Origin: Thermoplasmata archaeon
GTDB lineage: Archaea > Thermoplasmatota > Thermoplasmata > Lutacidiplasmatales > UBA184
Assembly (NCBI GenBank): GCA_021828195.1
Contig: JAKASQ010000005.1
Location: forward strand, 1-64,000
Direction of reading: 5' to 3'
Length of the DNA: 64,000 bases
The position numbers and the translations under genes were made by a program. The notes under the pieces were generated by a model, which was not told the origin of the DNA, ran no database searches, and was given only the letters and a program-made list of their open reading frames with translations. Below, piece by piece: positions 23,053 through 31,688 of the stretch (positions are counted from its first letter, which is position 1; every line of letters begins with the position of its first letter).

Positions 23053-25197
23053 ATGATCGCCGCGTATGCGATCCTCGCAGGGATCGGCGCGTTGATGGCC
23101 TACGTGACGGCGGTCCTCATCAAGTGGGCCTCGGAGGCCAAGACCCCCGTCAACGCGTCGGTCGTGACGTTCCTCCTCGCGATGATGGTGGCGATGTTCG
23201 CCGGAGCGCTGCTCTACGTTGTCGCGCCGGGCCCCTCGTCGATCATCGAAGGTCTCTGGCTCGGGAGCGCGTTGATGTCGATCAGCGTCATCCCGTTCTT
23301 CCTCACCTACCTCCACGAGGTCAAGCAACGCGTCGCGGAGGGCGACCAGTTCGTGGCCCGGCCAATCGCCCATCCCTACCGATTCATCGCCGCCGTCGTG
23401 GCCCTCGTTCTGGGCAACGAACTCGTGATGGGAGCCACGTTCCAACTGGCCGTGGGGCCCGCACTGAGCGGCGGGATCCTCGACGTGCTGACGAGCGTCG
23501 CGACTTCCCCTTGGTTCCTGTTCACGATGTCGGCCGAGATGGCCCTGACGACGTACTTCCTGCGGGATCGGATCTCTGCCGGGATGTACCGCGTGCTGCT
23601 CCTCCAGTCCCTCATCATGTTCCTTTCCCCCACGGCGCTCGCGCTCGGAGGGTGGGTCGCGTTCAGCGTCTATCTCTCGAGCGCGACGATGATCGTGCTG
23701 TTCATCTATCTCATGGAGTTCATCTACCGGCATCGCCAACTCGATGCCGCCTTCTCCCACTACGTGGGCGCTCTGCTGGGGATCTACGGGCTCATGATGG
23801 CGGGCCAGTTCATCTGGCGGTACTACGGCGGCTGGGCCGACGTCTTTGCGCTCGGCATCGTCGCCGAGATGGTCCTGTTCTTCGCCGCGATCGTCGGCAT
23901 CGAGCGATTCGGCAAAGAGATGGGCACGCCCTGGCAGCTCGATGCGAACTGGACGTTCGGGGTGCTCGCGTCCATCTTCGTCGCCGAGATCTTCATGGGC
24001 GCCCTGCTCGCGGTCCAGATCGACCCCGCGCACTACGCGGGGGCGTTCTTCCCGCTCCCGCTGAGCGGGAGTGCCGGCACGGTCGCGTACAACGCGATCT
24101 ACAACGGATTCTGGTTCCTCGCGGGCGTGACGGCATCGACCTGGTTCCTCACGATGATGGGGATCGAGATGGGGGCCCTCGTCTACTTCAAGATCCGAGA
24201 GACTCCGAACCGGGAGAACCGGATCCGGATGGCCCTCATGATGTTCTGCTACGCCGTCTTCGCGGTGTTCTTCCCGAGCATCTACTACCACTCCGCGTTT
24301 CCGAACGCGCCGGCCCAGGCGACCGTGCCCGTCCTTGGTTGGTCGATGGGGATCGGATCGGCCGTGCTCGCGGCGAGCACGCTCACGGTCGTGATCCTCA
24401 CCTACGCGATCCTGGGAACGCTGACGGCACTCTTCGGCCGTCGGGTCGTCTGCTCCACGTTCTGCACGGCCGCGCTGATGTACCAGGGAACGACGCTCGA
24501 CGCGATGAAATCGTTCAATCGCTCCGGGCCGGTGGGGCGCAAGTACCTCGGCAGCCGGTTCTCCTCCGCCTACTCGATCTCTACCGGCGCCATCCTGGGC
24601 TCGCTGCTCTTCGCATCCGTCGCGTCGTATCTCGACTCGACCGGGGTCTGGAACGTGACGGTCCTCGGCGCGGACCCGACCATCTTCCTGTTCTCGATCT
24701 CTTTCGGGATCCTCTGGTACGTGATGTTCGTCACCGTCCCCTACGTCGGGACCTACAACTGCGTCACGATGGGCTGGTGCTACACGGGGGCGATCTCCCA
24801 GGCGTTCCACAAGATCGGATTGTTCAAGCTCCGGGTCCGGAGCAAGGACGTCTGCAAGGCGTGCACGACGCTCGACTGCGCCAAGGCCTGCCCCATCGGG
24901 CTCGTCAACATGCCCGGCTCCTTCCGCACCAAGGGCGAGTTCCGGAGCACGAAGTGCTGCGGCGTCGGGGATTGCGTCAGCGCGTGCCCCTACGGAAACA
25001 TGTACATCTACGACGTTCGCCACTGGGTCCGCGGGAAGCTCGGTCTCCCGCTCCCGACTCCCCGGGGCACGAAGCTTCCCATGGTCGGCGCGTCCGCACC
25101 CCCGTCGGCGACGACCGCTACGCGGACGGCGAATACCCCGACCCCGGCTCCCTCCGTGCGGACCGGCCCTGGCGGGGATTCGGTTCCCGGTCTATAG
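23053..25197 (+). CDS. Polytopic membrane protein with C-terminal two-cluster ferredoxin domain
   Basis: A 714-aa protein. Residues 1-590 contain about 12-14 membrane helices. Two membrane-edge cysteine pairs follow: C467-x3-C471 (VVCSTFCTAALMYQG) and C570-x5-C576 (NCVTMGWCYTG), an arrangement like NapH/NosR/CcoG proteins. The soluble tail has CKACTTLDCAKACPIG (C601, C604, C609, C613) and KCCGVGDCVSACPYG, enough for two [4Fe-4S] clusters. The hydrophobic part shows an internal duplication around LGNELVMGATFQLA and VAEIFMGALLAVQ. It probably moves electrons between a quinone or an outside donor and cytoplasmic ferredoxin clusters, but no known complex matches. Neighbours are two more unknown membrane proteins. 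Confidence 0.7.
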   Translation: MIAAYAILAGIGALMAYVTAVLIKWASEAKTPVNASVVTFLLAMMVAMFAGALLYVVAPGPSSIIEGLWLGSALMSISVIPFFLTYLHEVKQRVAEGDQFVARPIAHPYRFIAAVVALVLGNELVMGATFQLAVGPALSGGILDVLTSVATSPWFLFTMSAEMALTTYFLRDRISAGMYRVLLLQSLIMFLSPTALALGGWVAFSVYLSSATMIVLFIYLMEFIYRHRQLDAAFSHYVGALLGIYGLMMAGQFIWRYYGGWADVFALGIVAEMVLFFAAIVGIERFGKEMGTPWQLDANWTFGVLASIFVAEIFMGALLAVQIDPAHYAGAFFPLPLSGSAGTVAYNAIYNGFWFLAGVTASTWFLTMMGIEMGALVYFKIRETPNRENRIRMALMMFCYAVFAVFFPSIYYHSAFPNAPAQATVPVLGWSMGIGSAVLAASTLTVVILTYAILGTLTALFGRRVVCSTFCTAALMYQGTTLDAMKSFNRSGPVGRKYLGSRFSSAYSISTGAILGSLLFASVASYLDSTGVWNVTVLGADPTIFLFSISFGILWYVMFVTVPYVGTYNCVTMGWCYTGAISQAFHKIGLFKLRVRSKDVCKACTTLDCAKACPIGLVNMPGSFRTKGEFRSTKCCGVGDCVSACPYGNMYIYDVRHWVRGKLGLPLPTPRGTKLPMVGASAPPSATTATRTANTPTPAPSVRTGPGGDSVPGL

Positions 25198-26154
25198 GCC
25201 CGGATCCGGGCGCTCTCGCGTCTCGGCGACGGCCGTTGGGAGAGGGCTCCGCATCGAGTCCGGCCGGGGAATCTCTCCCGTCGGTGCGAGGAGGCTGCGG
25301 AGGAGGTAGACGGTCTCGCCGACCATGACCACGGTGGTGACGCACGCGAACGGGAGTATGTGCCCGGGCCCGGAGGCCACCAGCATCGACGAGAACGCGC
25401 CGGCCGACATCAAGACGAAAGCCGCGGCGGCCCCGAGCCGCAGGTGCGCGGAATGGACGCTCGGGCGCCGATCCGCGATGGATGCTCGCAGGAGCAGCAC
25501 CATTCCGACCCCCATCACGAGGACCATTGCGAGCGCTCCGGCGAGGGGGGATTCGGGGACCCACGGCGCCACGAACGCGGTCGCGGTCAGGGCGCCGACC
25601 GCCCGGGCATCGGCCACGGGCAGGCGGGTCCACCACAGGAGGGCGGCCATGGTCGCTCCCATCGGCCAGCAGTACCAGAGCGTGACCAGAGGGGCGGCGA
25701 GGAACTCGACGGGACTCCCTGTGAACCCGATCGTCCCGGCGAACGCCGGCGGCGCGAGCGGAAGGAAGGCAATGCTCATGAGATACTCGTTCGCGAACAA
25801 GAGCAACCCCATGCCGACCGCGATGGGAAGGCTCGCGGGCGCGATCGCTTTCCGCGACTGCTTCAAGATCAGCGCGACGAACCAGATCCCGATCGGGACC
25901 ATCATGAACTGAGCGGCGATGGCGAACAGAAAGAACCCTCCCACGGTCGGGACGAAGAGGTAGTACGCCACCCCGGCCCAAAGGACGAGCTGGGCGAGCA
26001 GGACCCCCGCACCCAGCACGAAGGCCGAGACCGCGTGGCGAGGCCGGTCGAGGAGAAGTCGATGCAGGACGTACAGGTTGAGCCCGATCATCGCAATCGC
26101 GATCAGGCCGACCGGCAGGGTCGCTAGGGTGAGGTCGCTCAGGCCCGCGACCAT
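25192..26154 (-). CDS. Uncharacterised membrane protein related to the polyferredoxin membrane domain
   Basis: A protein of about 320 aa with eight to nine predicted helices and a polar C-terminus. ATG 26154 is preferred over the in-frame GTG at 26184. The stretch LLLFANEYLMSIAFLPLAP resembles LVLGNELVMGATFQLAVGP of the convergent 714-aa protein in spacing and in the N-E-x-[VL]-M core, and is followed in both by a W/F-containing helix ending in a Met-rich segment. It therefore looks like a single-module relative of that protein's membrane domain. The stops of the two genes overlap by 6 bp. Function is unknown. Confidence 0.55.
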   Translation of the reverse strand: MVAGLSDLTLATLPVGLIAIAMIGLNLYVLHRLLLDRPRHAVSAFVLGAGVLLAQLVLWAGVAYYLFVPTVGGFFLFAIAAQFMMVPIGIWFVALILKQSRKAIAPASLPIAVGMGLLLFANEYLMSIAFLPLAPPAFAGTIGFTGSPVEFLAAPLVTLWYCWPMGATMAALLWWTRLPVADARAVGALTATAFVAPWVPESPLAGALAMVLVMGVGMVLLLRASIADRRPSVHSAHLRLGAAAAFVLMSAGAFSSMLVASGPGHILPFACVTTVVMVGETVYLLRSLLAPTGEIPRPDSMRSPLPTAVAETRERPDPGL

Positions 26155-26250
26155 GGTCCCCGCGGCGGCCGGCGAGCGAGCCACCGAGCCCGTAGACGCA
26201 CCACGGAGGAGGACGGGGTGCCGGGTTTATCGTGCGTGCGTACCGACCCG

Positions 26251-27990
26251 CTACCAGCCGACCGGCTGGCCCCGGTTCTGCTCGTCCAGCCAGCGCTGGA
26301 GGGGCGCAAAGTACTCGAGGAGCCCGGCGGCCTCCATGCGACGGTCGCCGCCGATCGCCTCGAGGGCGTCCGGCCACTCTCGGCTCGAGCCCATCTCGAG
26401 CATCGCCCGGAGGCGCTTGCCCGCCTTGCGCTGTCCGTAGATCGAGCACCGGTGCAACGGCCCGGTCCAGTCGATTTCCCGGGCGAGCGCCCGATGGAGT
26501 TGGAACTGGAGGATGTGGGCGAGGAAGTAGCGCATGTACGGTACGTTCGCCGGAACGTGGAACTTCGCTCCGGCGTCGAAGGCATCCTCGCCGCGCGCGA
26601 CGGGAGGACGGATCCCCTGGTATCGCTCGCGCAGCTCCCACCACGTCCGGTTGTACGAGTCCGGGCCGTACTCTCCGGAGAACACGGACCAGCGCCACCG
26701 ATCGATCAGGAGCCCGAACGGGAGGAACGCGATCTTCTGTAGCGCGGTGTAGAGCAGGAGGCCGATGTCGCCCTCGGGAGGCGGGGCGCGGTCCAAGAGC
26801 CCCACCTGCACCAGGTACTCGGGGGTCACGGACAGCCCGATCGTGTCGCCGACGGCCTCGTGGAACCCGTCGTGCGCGCTCTCCCGGAACAGGAACGGCT
26901 GCCGGGCATAGGCCCGCTGATAGTAGTTGTGCCCGAGCTCGTGGTGGATCGTGTGGAAGTCCTCCGCCGTGATCTCGATGCACATCTTGATCCGGAGATC
27001 CTCGACCGCGTCCACGTCCCAGGCGCTCGCGTGGCAGACGACCTCGCGGTCCCGCGGTCGGGCGAACATCGATCGTTCCCAGAACGTGCTCGGAAGGGGG
27101 TCCAGGCCCAGGGAGACGAAGAACCGCTCCGCGAAGCGGACCATGTCGGTCGGGCTCGTGTGCCGCCCCTGGAGGATCTTCGTCAGGTCGTACGTCGCTC
27201 CGCCGCCCGGGGGTGCGAGATCCGGGTAGAGGTTCTCCCAGGACTGGGCCCACATGTTGCCGAGCAGGTGGCCCGGGATCGGACCCCGCTCCGGGACGAG
27301 CTCGGGGCCGTACCGCTCGACCAGGCGGCGACGCACATAGGCGTGCAGGGACCGGTACAGCGGCCGCACCTGGGCCCAGAGCCGGTCGGCCTCAAGGGCG
27401 AACGAATCCGGGTCCATGTCGTACTTCGACCGCCACATCGCGCCCGTGTCGGCGAAATCGAGCTCCCGCGCGCCTCGGTTGGCGAGCTCGACGTAGCGCG
27501 TGAACTGAGGACGCATCGGCCGAGCGATGTCGTGCCAGCCGATCCAGACGTTCTGGAGCTCGACCGGGTTTCGGCTCTGCCCCAAGATGCGGGAGAGCTC
27601 CTGGAGGTCCACCGCTTCCGCCCGCCCGGGAGGGGCGTGGCGTCCCGTGGCGTACGTGGTCTGCATCGCGGCTACCGTGCGGACCAGTTCGTCCGCCTCG
27701 GCCAGGTCGGGCGGAGCGATCAGTGGGAGGGAAAGGCGGAGGAGCCGGGTCTTCCGGGCGAGGTCTCCGGGGAGCGGCACGGTTCGGAACCGATTCGCCT
27801 CCTTGGCCCTGTGAACGGTCGCCGCGATGAGTCGCGTGCTCGCTTTCGAGGCGAGTTCCTCGGTGTCGGGGGTGATGAACGTGTTGAAGACCCAGTCGGC
27901 GCGCGACGATTCGATCGCTAGGGCGAGGAGCTCGGACTCCGTTCGGTCGAAGAACGCGCGCGCCTCGCTCTCGTTCCCTGTCGCAGACAT
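26251..27990 (-). CDS. M2-family peptidyl-dipeptidase (angiotensin-converting-enzyme-like)
   Basis: A 579-aa protein, the size of one ACE catalytic domain. The zinc site is HHELGHNYY (HExxH), with the third ligand in GFHEAVGDTIGLSVTPEYL, nearly the ACE consensus (FHEAIGDTIxLSV). Other family segments are ADWVFNTFITPDT at the N-terminus (compare W-x-Y-N-T-N-I-T in ACE) and ANVPYMRYFLAHILQFQ near the C-terminus. The enzyme should remove dipeptides from peptide C-termini. No signal peptide or anchor is seen, so it is probably cytoplasmic. M2 peptidases are common in animals and scattered in bacteria, so a bacterial origin is likely (inference). Confidence 0.9.
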   Translation of the reverse strand: MSATGNESEARAFFDRTESELLALAIESSRADWVFNTFITPDTEELASKASTRLIAATVHRAKEANRFRTVPLPGDLARKTRLLRLSLPLIAPPDLAEADELVRTVAAMQTTYATGRHAPPGRAEAVDLQELSRILGQSRNPVELQNVWIGWHDIARPMRPQFTRYVELANRGARELDFADTGAMWRSKYDMDPDSFALEADRLWAQVRPLYRSLHAYVRRRLVERYGPELVPERGPIPGHLLGNMWAQSWENLYPDLAPPGGGATYDLTKILQGRHTSPTDMVRFAERFFVSLGLDPLPSTFWERSMFARPRDREVVCHASAWDVDAVEDLRIKMCIEITAEDFHTIHHELGHNYYQRAYARQPFLFRESAHDGFHEAVGDTIGLSVTPEYLVQVGLLDRAPPPEGDIGLLLYTALQKIAFLPFGLLIDRWRWSVFSGEYGPDSYNRTWWELRERYQGIRPPVARGEDAFDAGAKFHVPANVPYMRYFLAHILQFQLHRALAREIDWTGPLHRCSIYGQRKAGKRLRAMLEMGSSREWPDALEAIGGDRRMEAAGLLEYFAPLQRWLDEQNRGQPVGW

Positions 27991-28109
27991 CGCGGCGGCT
28001 AGGACCGCCGGCTCTTATCAGGCGTCGCCGGCCGCGCCCCTCCCGGCGCGAGAGGTGCGGGTCGAACTTCGTCTTTATCAAGCAGAATGGGGTCGATGCT
28101 CAACGAACA

Positions 28110-28328
28110 ATGGCGACCTCGATGGGCTCGAGGGTGGGTTCCCGATCGACCGCCGCACCGGCGCGCGAGGACGATCGCTCCGGGCCGCTTCGATCCTGGC
28201 CCCCGATCCGCGGGCACCACCGCCTCAGCCTGGAGGCCGCTGCGACCGTGGCCACGTCGCTCGACGCGGCCCGCGCTCAGGCCGCGGCCGAGGGGCGGAC
28301 CCTCGTCTACACCGTACGCTACGTCTAA
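28110..28328 (+). CDS. Hypothetical 72-aa protein
   Basis: A short frame starting at ATG 28110 and ending TAA just before the convergent RNase HI stop. The last 35 residues (HHRLSLEAAATVATSLDAAR and on to TLVYTVRYV) look like a helix followed by a strand and have a natural composition; the first 35 residues are low-complexity. A TATA-like TCTTTATCAA at 28071-28080 supports transcription on this strand. No family is recognised. Confidence 0.4.
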   Translation: MATSMGSRVGSRSTAAPAREDDRSGPLRSWPPIRGHHRLSLEAAATVATSLDAARAQAAAEGRTLVYTVRYV

Positions 28329-28329
28329 G

Positions 28330-28872
28330 TCAGAGGTCGTCCGGGACCGGATCGACGTAGACCCCAGTTTCCCGGAGCCGGCGCCCCGCTCGAGACTGGC
28401 TCGCCTGAGCGGCGTGCTCGGCGACCGCTTGCTTGGAGAGCTCATCGGCCCGCGAGTTCTGGGCTCTCGGAATCCACTCGAAGCGCACCTCCGAGAAGCC
28501 CTTCGAGAGTGTCGTGAGCCACCGGTGGTACTCCTTGAGATGGGCCTTGCGAACGGCGTACTCGCCCGAGATCTGACGGATCACGAGCTGACTGTCTCCG
28601 AAGAGGAGGACCCGACCGTGGAAGCGACGGGAGCTCAGCCACTCCAAGGCCCGGATCGCGCCCACGTACTCCCCCACGTTGTTCGTGGCATGCTCGGAGA
28701 AGGGAGGGACGGCGAGCCCGCACTCCTCGTAGAAGAGCCCCGCTCCCTCGATCACGAACCCGTACGTGGAGACGCCCCCTCCTCGAGGAGGCTGGCAGGC
28801 GCCGTCAAAGTGGACCTGAACCTCCTGGGTTTCAGGGATGGCAACGCCGCGAGGCACACCGAGATCCTCCAT
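28330..28872 (-). CDS. rnhA: Ribonuclease HI
   Basis: A 180-aa RNase HI. The four catalytic acids are visible: Asp in VQVHFDGAC, Glu in NNVGEYVGAIRAL, Asp in LLFGDSQLVI and Asp in NSRADELSKQA. The core spans residues 18-150, with a short N-terminal extension and a C-terminal tail of about 30 aa. It cleaves the RNA strand of RNA-DNA hybrids, for example R-loops and primers. The type matches archaeal/bacterial RNase HI of the RnhA_like subgroup without an HBD domain. The gene stands alone. Confidence 0.93.
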   Translation of the reverse strand: MEDLGVPRGVAIPETQEVQVHFDGACQPPRGGGVSTYGFVIEGAGLFYEECGLAVPPFSEHATNNVGEYVGAIRALEWLSSRRFHGRVLLFGDSQLVIRQISGEYAVRKAHLKEYHRWLTTLSKGFSEVRFEWIPRAQNSRADELSKQAVAEHAAQASQSRAGRRLRETGVYVDPVPDDL

Positions 28873-29000
28873 CGACTCCTTCCGCGCTCCGAGTGCGTTG
28901 CTGGGGGCGCCCGGCGACGGAGAACGGCCAGATAAGGACGGGCTCTCGGGCGCGAAAGACGAGTGGTTAAGTAGGACGCGCAGGCATATATCCGTCCTCG

Positions 29001-29432
29001 ATGACGGACCGATACGGCACCCCCGGATTGCCCCTCGGCGTCGCGGTCATCGCGATCCTGGTCGGCATCGTCGGAGCTTTCCTGTTCGTGGGCGGGATCA
29101 TCGTGGTCCTGGCGAACCTCGTCCACGCGCTCTCCTCCGGTCAGTTCGCTACGTGGTTCGGCCCGACCCTCCTCGCGGGGATCGTGACCCTCGTCTTCGG
29201 GCTGATCCTCCTCGCGGTCGCCTTCGGCCTGTGGGACCAGGCGCTGTGGGCCTACGCGCTCGCGATCTTGGTGCTGATCGTCTCCTTCCTGTTCGACGTG
29301 GGGCGTCCAATCTACAACAGCCGGGCGAACATCACGGGGAATGTGCTCGCCTCCGCCTTCTTCACGGTCCCGGTGATCGTGACGATCGTGATCCTGGTCT
29401 ATCTCCTGCTCGTCCACGAGCACTTCTACTAG
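29001..29432 (+). CDS. Small four-helix membrane protein
   Basis: A 143-aa protein with four evident hydrophobic helices (residues about 11-38, 55-80, 84-104 and 114-138) joined by short loops. No conserved catalytic residues are seen and the family is not recognised. Start ATG 29001 is preceded by GGTTAAGTAGG about 32 bp upstream and by a CATATATCC closer in, either of which could be the TATA element. The cyclophilin gene follows 71 bp downstream with a good ribosome-binding site. Confidence 0.6.
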   Translation: MTDRYGTPGLPLGVAVIAILVGIVGAFLFVGGIIVVLANLVHALSSGQFATWFGPTLLAGIVTLVFGLILLAVAFGLWDQALWAYALAILVLIVSFLFDVGRPIYNSRANITGNVLASAFFTVPVIVTIVILVYLLLVHEHFY

Positions 29433-29503
29433 CCGTCGCTCCCGCGCCCCTCAAGTACGGCTCCGCGCTCTCGCGTCCTGCCCCCACGGGGGAGGGAAGA
29501 ACC

Positions 29504-29971
29504 ATGGCGAATCCGACCGTACGGTTTCAGACGACGATGGGCGACATCCGCATCGAAGTGTTCCGCGACAAGGCGCCGAAGACCGCTGAGAATTTCATCG
29601 GTCTGGTCAAGAAGGGATTCTATGACGGACTCTCCTTCCACCGGGTGATCCCGGGGTTCATGATCCAGGGAGGCGACCCGAAGGGAGATGGTACGGGCGG
29701 GCCGGGGTACTCCATCCCGGACGAGTTCCACCGCGAACTGCGTCACGATGGGCCCGGGGTTCTCTCCATGGCGAATGCCGGGCCGAACACTGGCGGGAGC
29801 CAGTTCTTCATCACGCTCGGACCGGCCGCTTGGCTGGACAACCGCCACGCGATCTTCGGTCGCGTTCGCTCCGGCCAGCAGGTCGTCGAGCAGATTGCTG
29901 CGGTCCCTCGGGACTCGAACGACCGGCCGAAGGCGCCGGTCCGCATCGTTCAGGCGACGGTCAGCGGCTGA
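29504..29971 (+). CDS. Cyclophilin-type peptidyl-prolyl cis-trans isomerase
   Basis: A 155-aa single-domain cyclophilin. The catalytic Arg lies in SFHRVIPGFMIQGGDP, the hydrophobic pocket in SQFFITLGPAAWLDNRHAIFGRV, and GVLSMANAGPNTGGS is the central loop. It speeds prolyl isomerisation during protein folding in the cytoplasm; no signal peptide is present. GGAGGG lies 8 nt before ATG 29504, one of the clearer ribosome-binding sites in the window. A strong hairpin follows 21 bp after the stop. Confidence 0.94.
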   Translation: MANPTVRFQTTMGDIRIEVFRDKAPKTAENFIGLVKKGFYDGLSFHRVIPGFMIQGGDPKGDGTGGPGYSIPDEFHRELRHDGPGVLSMANAGPNTGGSQFFITLGPAAWLDNRHAIFGRVRSGQQVVEQIAAVPRDSNDRPKAPVRIVQATVSG

Positions 29972-29992
29972 CGCGCATCTCCGTCCACGTCC

Positions 29993-30015
29993 CGGCCGCC
30001 CTGCGAGGGCGGCCG
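29993..30015 (+). terminator. Strong GC hairpin after the cyclophilin gene
   Basis: CGGCCGCCCT and AGGGCGGCCG form a perfect 10-bp stem with a GCG loop. No T-run follows, so it may be an RNA-stabilising 3' structure rather than a classical terminator. Confidence 0.45.
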
Positions 30016-30159
30016 CTCCCCGCTCGCCGGGCCCAGGTCGCCCCGGACGCCGTCGAGAGGATCATGGCGGGGCCCCTCACCCCGGGCCGGGGAACGGCAC
30101 CGGAGGCTGTGGGACGGGCCACGGAGCCGGCCCGCTCGGGGTGGGGAATGGCATGCCGT

Positions 30160-30411
30160 TCACTCCGAGAGGAGCTTGTCGAGCTTGGCCGCGATCTCCG
30201 CTTCGTCCCGCTCGCCCTTGCGCCCGCCTTCCCAGCGGGCATTGACGAGCTCGACGAGCAGCTTCGCGAGCTGGTCCATCCACGGTCCCTCCTGGGCTTC
30301 GAACTGCTTCTTGATCTTCTCTCGAAGCAGCTCGTTGTAGGCTCGATAGGCGCTCCAAGCCCACGGTCCGTGCGCGGGCCCCCCTCCAGACTCTTCGTTT
30401 CCTTCTCCCAT
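30160..30411 (-). CDS. Hypothetical 83-aa helical protein
   Basis: A small charged protein starting at ATG 30411 after an AGGAAC ribosome-binding-like site; the longer frame from 30450 is not favoured. After a Gly-rich start it is almost wholly helical (YNELLREKIKKQFEAQEGPW, then DQLAKLLVELVNARWEGG and a Lys/Glu-rich end with AEIAAKLDKLLSE). There is no membrane segment and no cysteine. The family is not recognised. It lies 97 bp downstream of the winged-helix regulator gene's stop on the same strand and might be co-transcribed with it. Confidence 0.55.
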   Translation of the reverse strand: MGEGNEESGGGPAHGPWAWSAYRAYNELLREKIKKQFEAQEGPWMDQLAKLLVELVNARWEGGRKGERDEAEIAAKLDKLLSE

Positions 30412-30507
30412 GGTGTTCCTTCCGATCGCACGGGGCGATCGGGAATCCATAGCGCGAGCTCGAGGATATTGAGCAGAGAGGGCCGGACCCGGTCACAGGA
30501 TGGAGTG

Positions 30508-31107
30508 TCAGCTGGCGTACGGAGGCGACGGGAGCGTTTCCGCCTCAAGCGTGAGCACGGACGGATCGCTCCGGGGAGCCACGGCCCGGATGCGGTCCAC
30601 GGCTTGAGCGAGAAGTTCGTACGCCGCGCCGTCCTCGGTCCCGGCTCCACCGGCCGGTACACTGGTCAGGACGCGGAGCGAGCCGCGGCGAATCGTCAGC
30701 ATGAAGTGAGCACGCCCGCGCTCGGTGGACCAGACGAGCCACGGGTCCCCCGGGTGCTCATGGATTCCCACCCAGCGCAGGCTGCCGAACCAGCGACCCG
30801 CGAGGCGGCCGAGAATGTCCTCGGCCTGGGCGCCGGGGGGGAGCTGGATCGACGCGACCGTTCGAGGATGGGAAGCTCCCTCCGATCCGCCAAGTCCCGA
30901 TTCCGCCAGGGCGTATCCGCCCTCGGTGTGAGTGACCGTGCCGGCCCGCTCGAGACGACGCAGGGCGCGAGTGAGGGACTCGGGGTGAACACCGAGGGCG
31001 CGGCGGAGCCCGCTAAACGCGATCCGGCTCGCGCGTTCGGAGAGCATCTCGAGGACCCGGTCGTCGACCCGGGCGCCGCGAGAGGGCTCGTCCTCCCAGC
31101 CCGTCAT
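30508..31107 (-). CDS. Winged-helix transcriptional regulator
   Basis: A 199-aa protein. Residues 18-70 form a winged helix-turn-helix: LEMLSERASRIAFSGLRRAL, then GVHPESLTRALRRLERAGTV and a hairpin ending GGYALAESG. The remaining 120 aa form an alpha/beta domain with WFGSLRWVGIHEHPGDPWLVW, whose ligand is unknown. The ATG at 31107 is the first one fitting the HTH start; longer frames run into the nickel regulator region. It resembles archaeal HTH regulators that respond to small molecules. The target genes are unknown; adjacent genes are the nickel regulator upstream and a small helical protein downstream. Confidence 0.65.
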   Translation of the reverse strand: MTGWEDEPSRGARVDDRVLEMLSERASRIAFSGLRRALGVHPESLTRALRRLERAGTVTHTEGGYALAESGLGGSEGASHPRTVASIQLPPGAQAEDILGRLAGRWFGSLRWVGIHEHPGDPWLVWSTERGRAHFMLTIRRGSLRVLTSVPAGGAGTEDGAAYELLAQAVDRIRAVAPRSDPSVLTLEAETLPSPPYAS

Positions 31108-31163
31108 CAGATAGAAATGCGCAGAGCCGCAGATAGTCTCGAGGTTACATGGGGGTAGTCTTG

Positions 31164-31682
31164 TCACCGCCCACGAGCGCGGTTCCGCGGGGGACCGGGC
31201 CCCGCGTGGGGGTGGCGATGCCCCGTTCGGCCACCGATGATGCTCGGGCTTGTGAGGGAATAGTCGCCGAACGCCACCCCCTTGATCCCTCGGAGGTCCT
31301 CGGCGGCTTGGATGACCTCGCGACGTTTCCCGAGCAACGCGAGGATCTCCATGCACGAGCCTCCCTGGAGGTGGACGTGGCCGGAGAATCGGATGTGGTC
31401 CCCCCAGCGATGTTCCTCGGCGGTGAGCCGACGCAGAACGTTGGGCGCATCGTGCCGGTACAGGAGGGTGACGCAGGCGACCGCGTCCGCCTCGGGATCC
31501 CCGAGCTTCTCCTCGGTCAGCTCCTTTCGGATCAGGGCGCGGATTGCATCCGATCGGCTGGGCGAGTTGCGTTCGTGGACCCAGCGGTCCAGGAGCCCCA
31601 AGAGCTCCGGCTCGAGCGAGGCGCTCAGGCGAACGACCGGGGCCCGTCGGCGATTCGTCAACGAAGGGGCGGAACGCGGCAT
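31164..31682 (-). CDS. nikR: Nickel-responsive regulator NikR
   Basis: A 172-aa NikR. The N-terminal ribbon-helix-helix is VVRLSASLEPELLGLLDRWV followed by SRSDAIRALIRKEL. The ACT-like C-terminal domain holds the nickel ligands: a His in LYRHD, H-x-H in FSGHVHLQ, and Cys in GGSCMEIL, matching H76/H87/H89/C95 of the E. coli protein. The C-terminal 25 aa are a basic, Gly/Pro-rich extension. It should bind DNA when nickel is bound and repress uptake. The gene lies 6 bp downstream of the NiCoT transporter stop, forming a transporter-regulator operon. A candidate operator is at 32876-32895. Confidence 0.9.
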   Translation of the reverse strand: MPRSAPSLTNRRRAPVVRLSASLEPELLGLLDRWVHERNSPSRSDAIRALIRKELTEEKLGDPEADAVACVTLLYRHDAPNVLRRLTAEEHRWGDHIRFSGHVHLQGGSCMEILALLGKRREVIQAAEDLRGIKGVAFGDYSLTSPSIIGGRTGHRHPHAGPGPPRNRARGR

Positions 31683-31688
31683 CGACCT

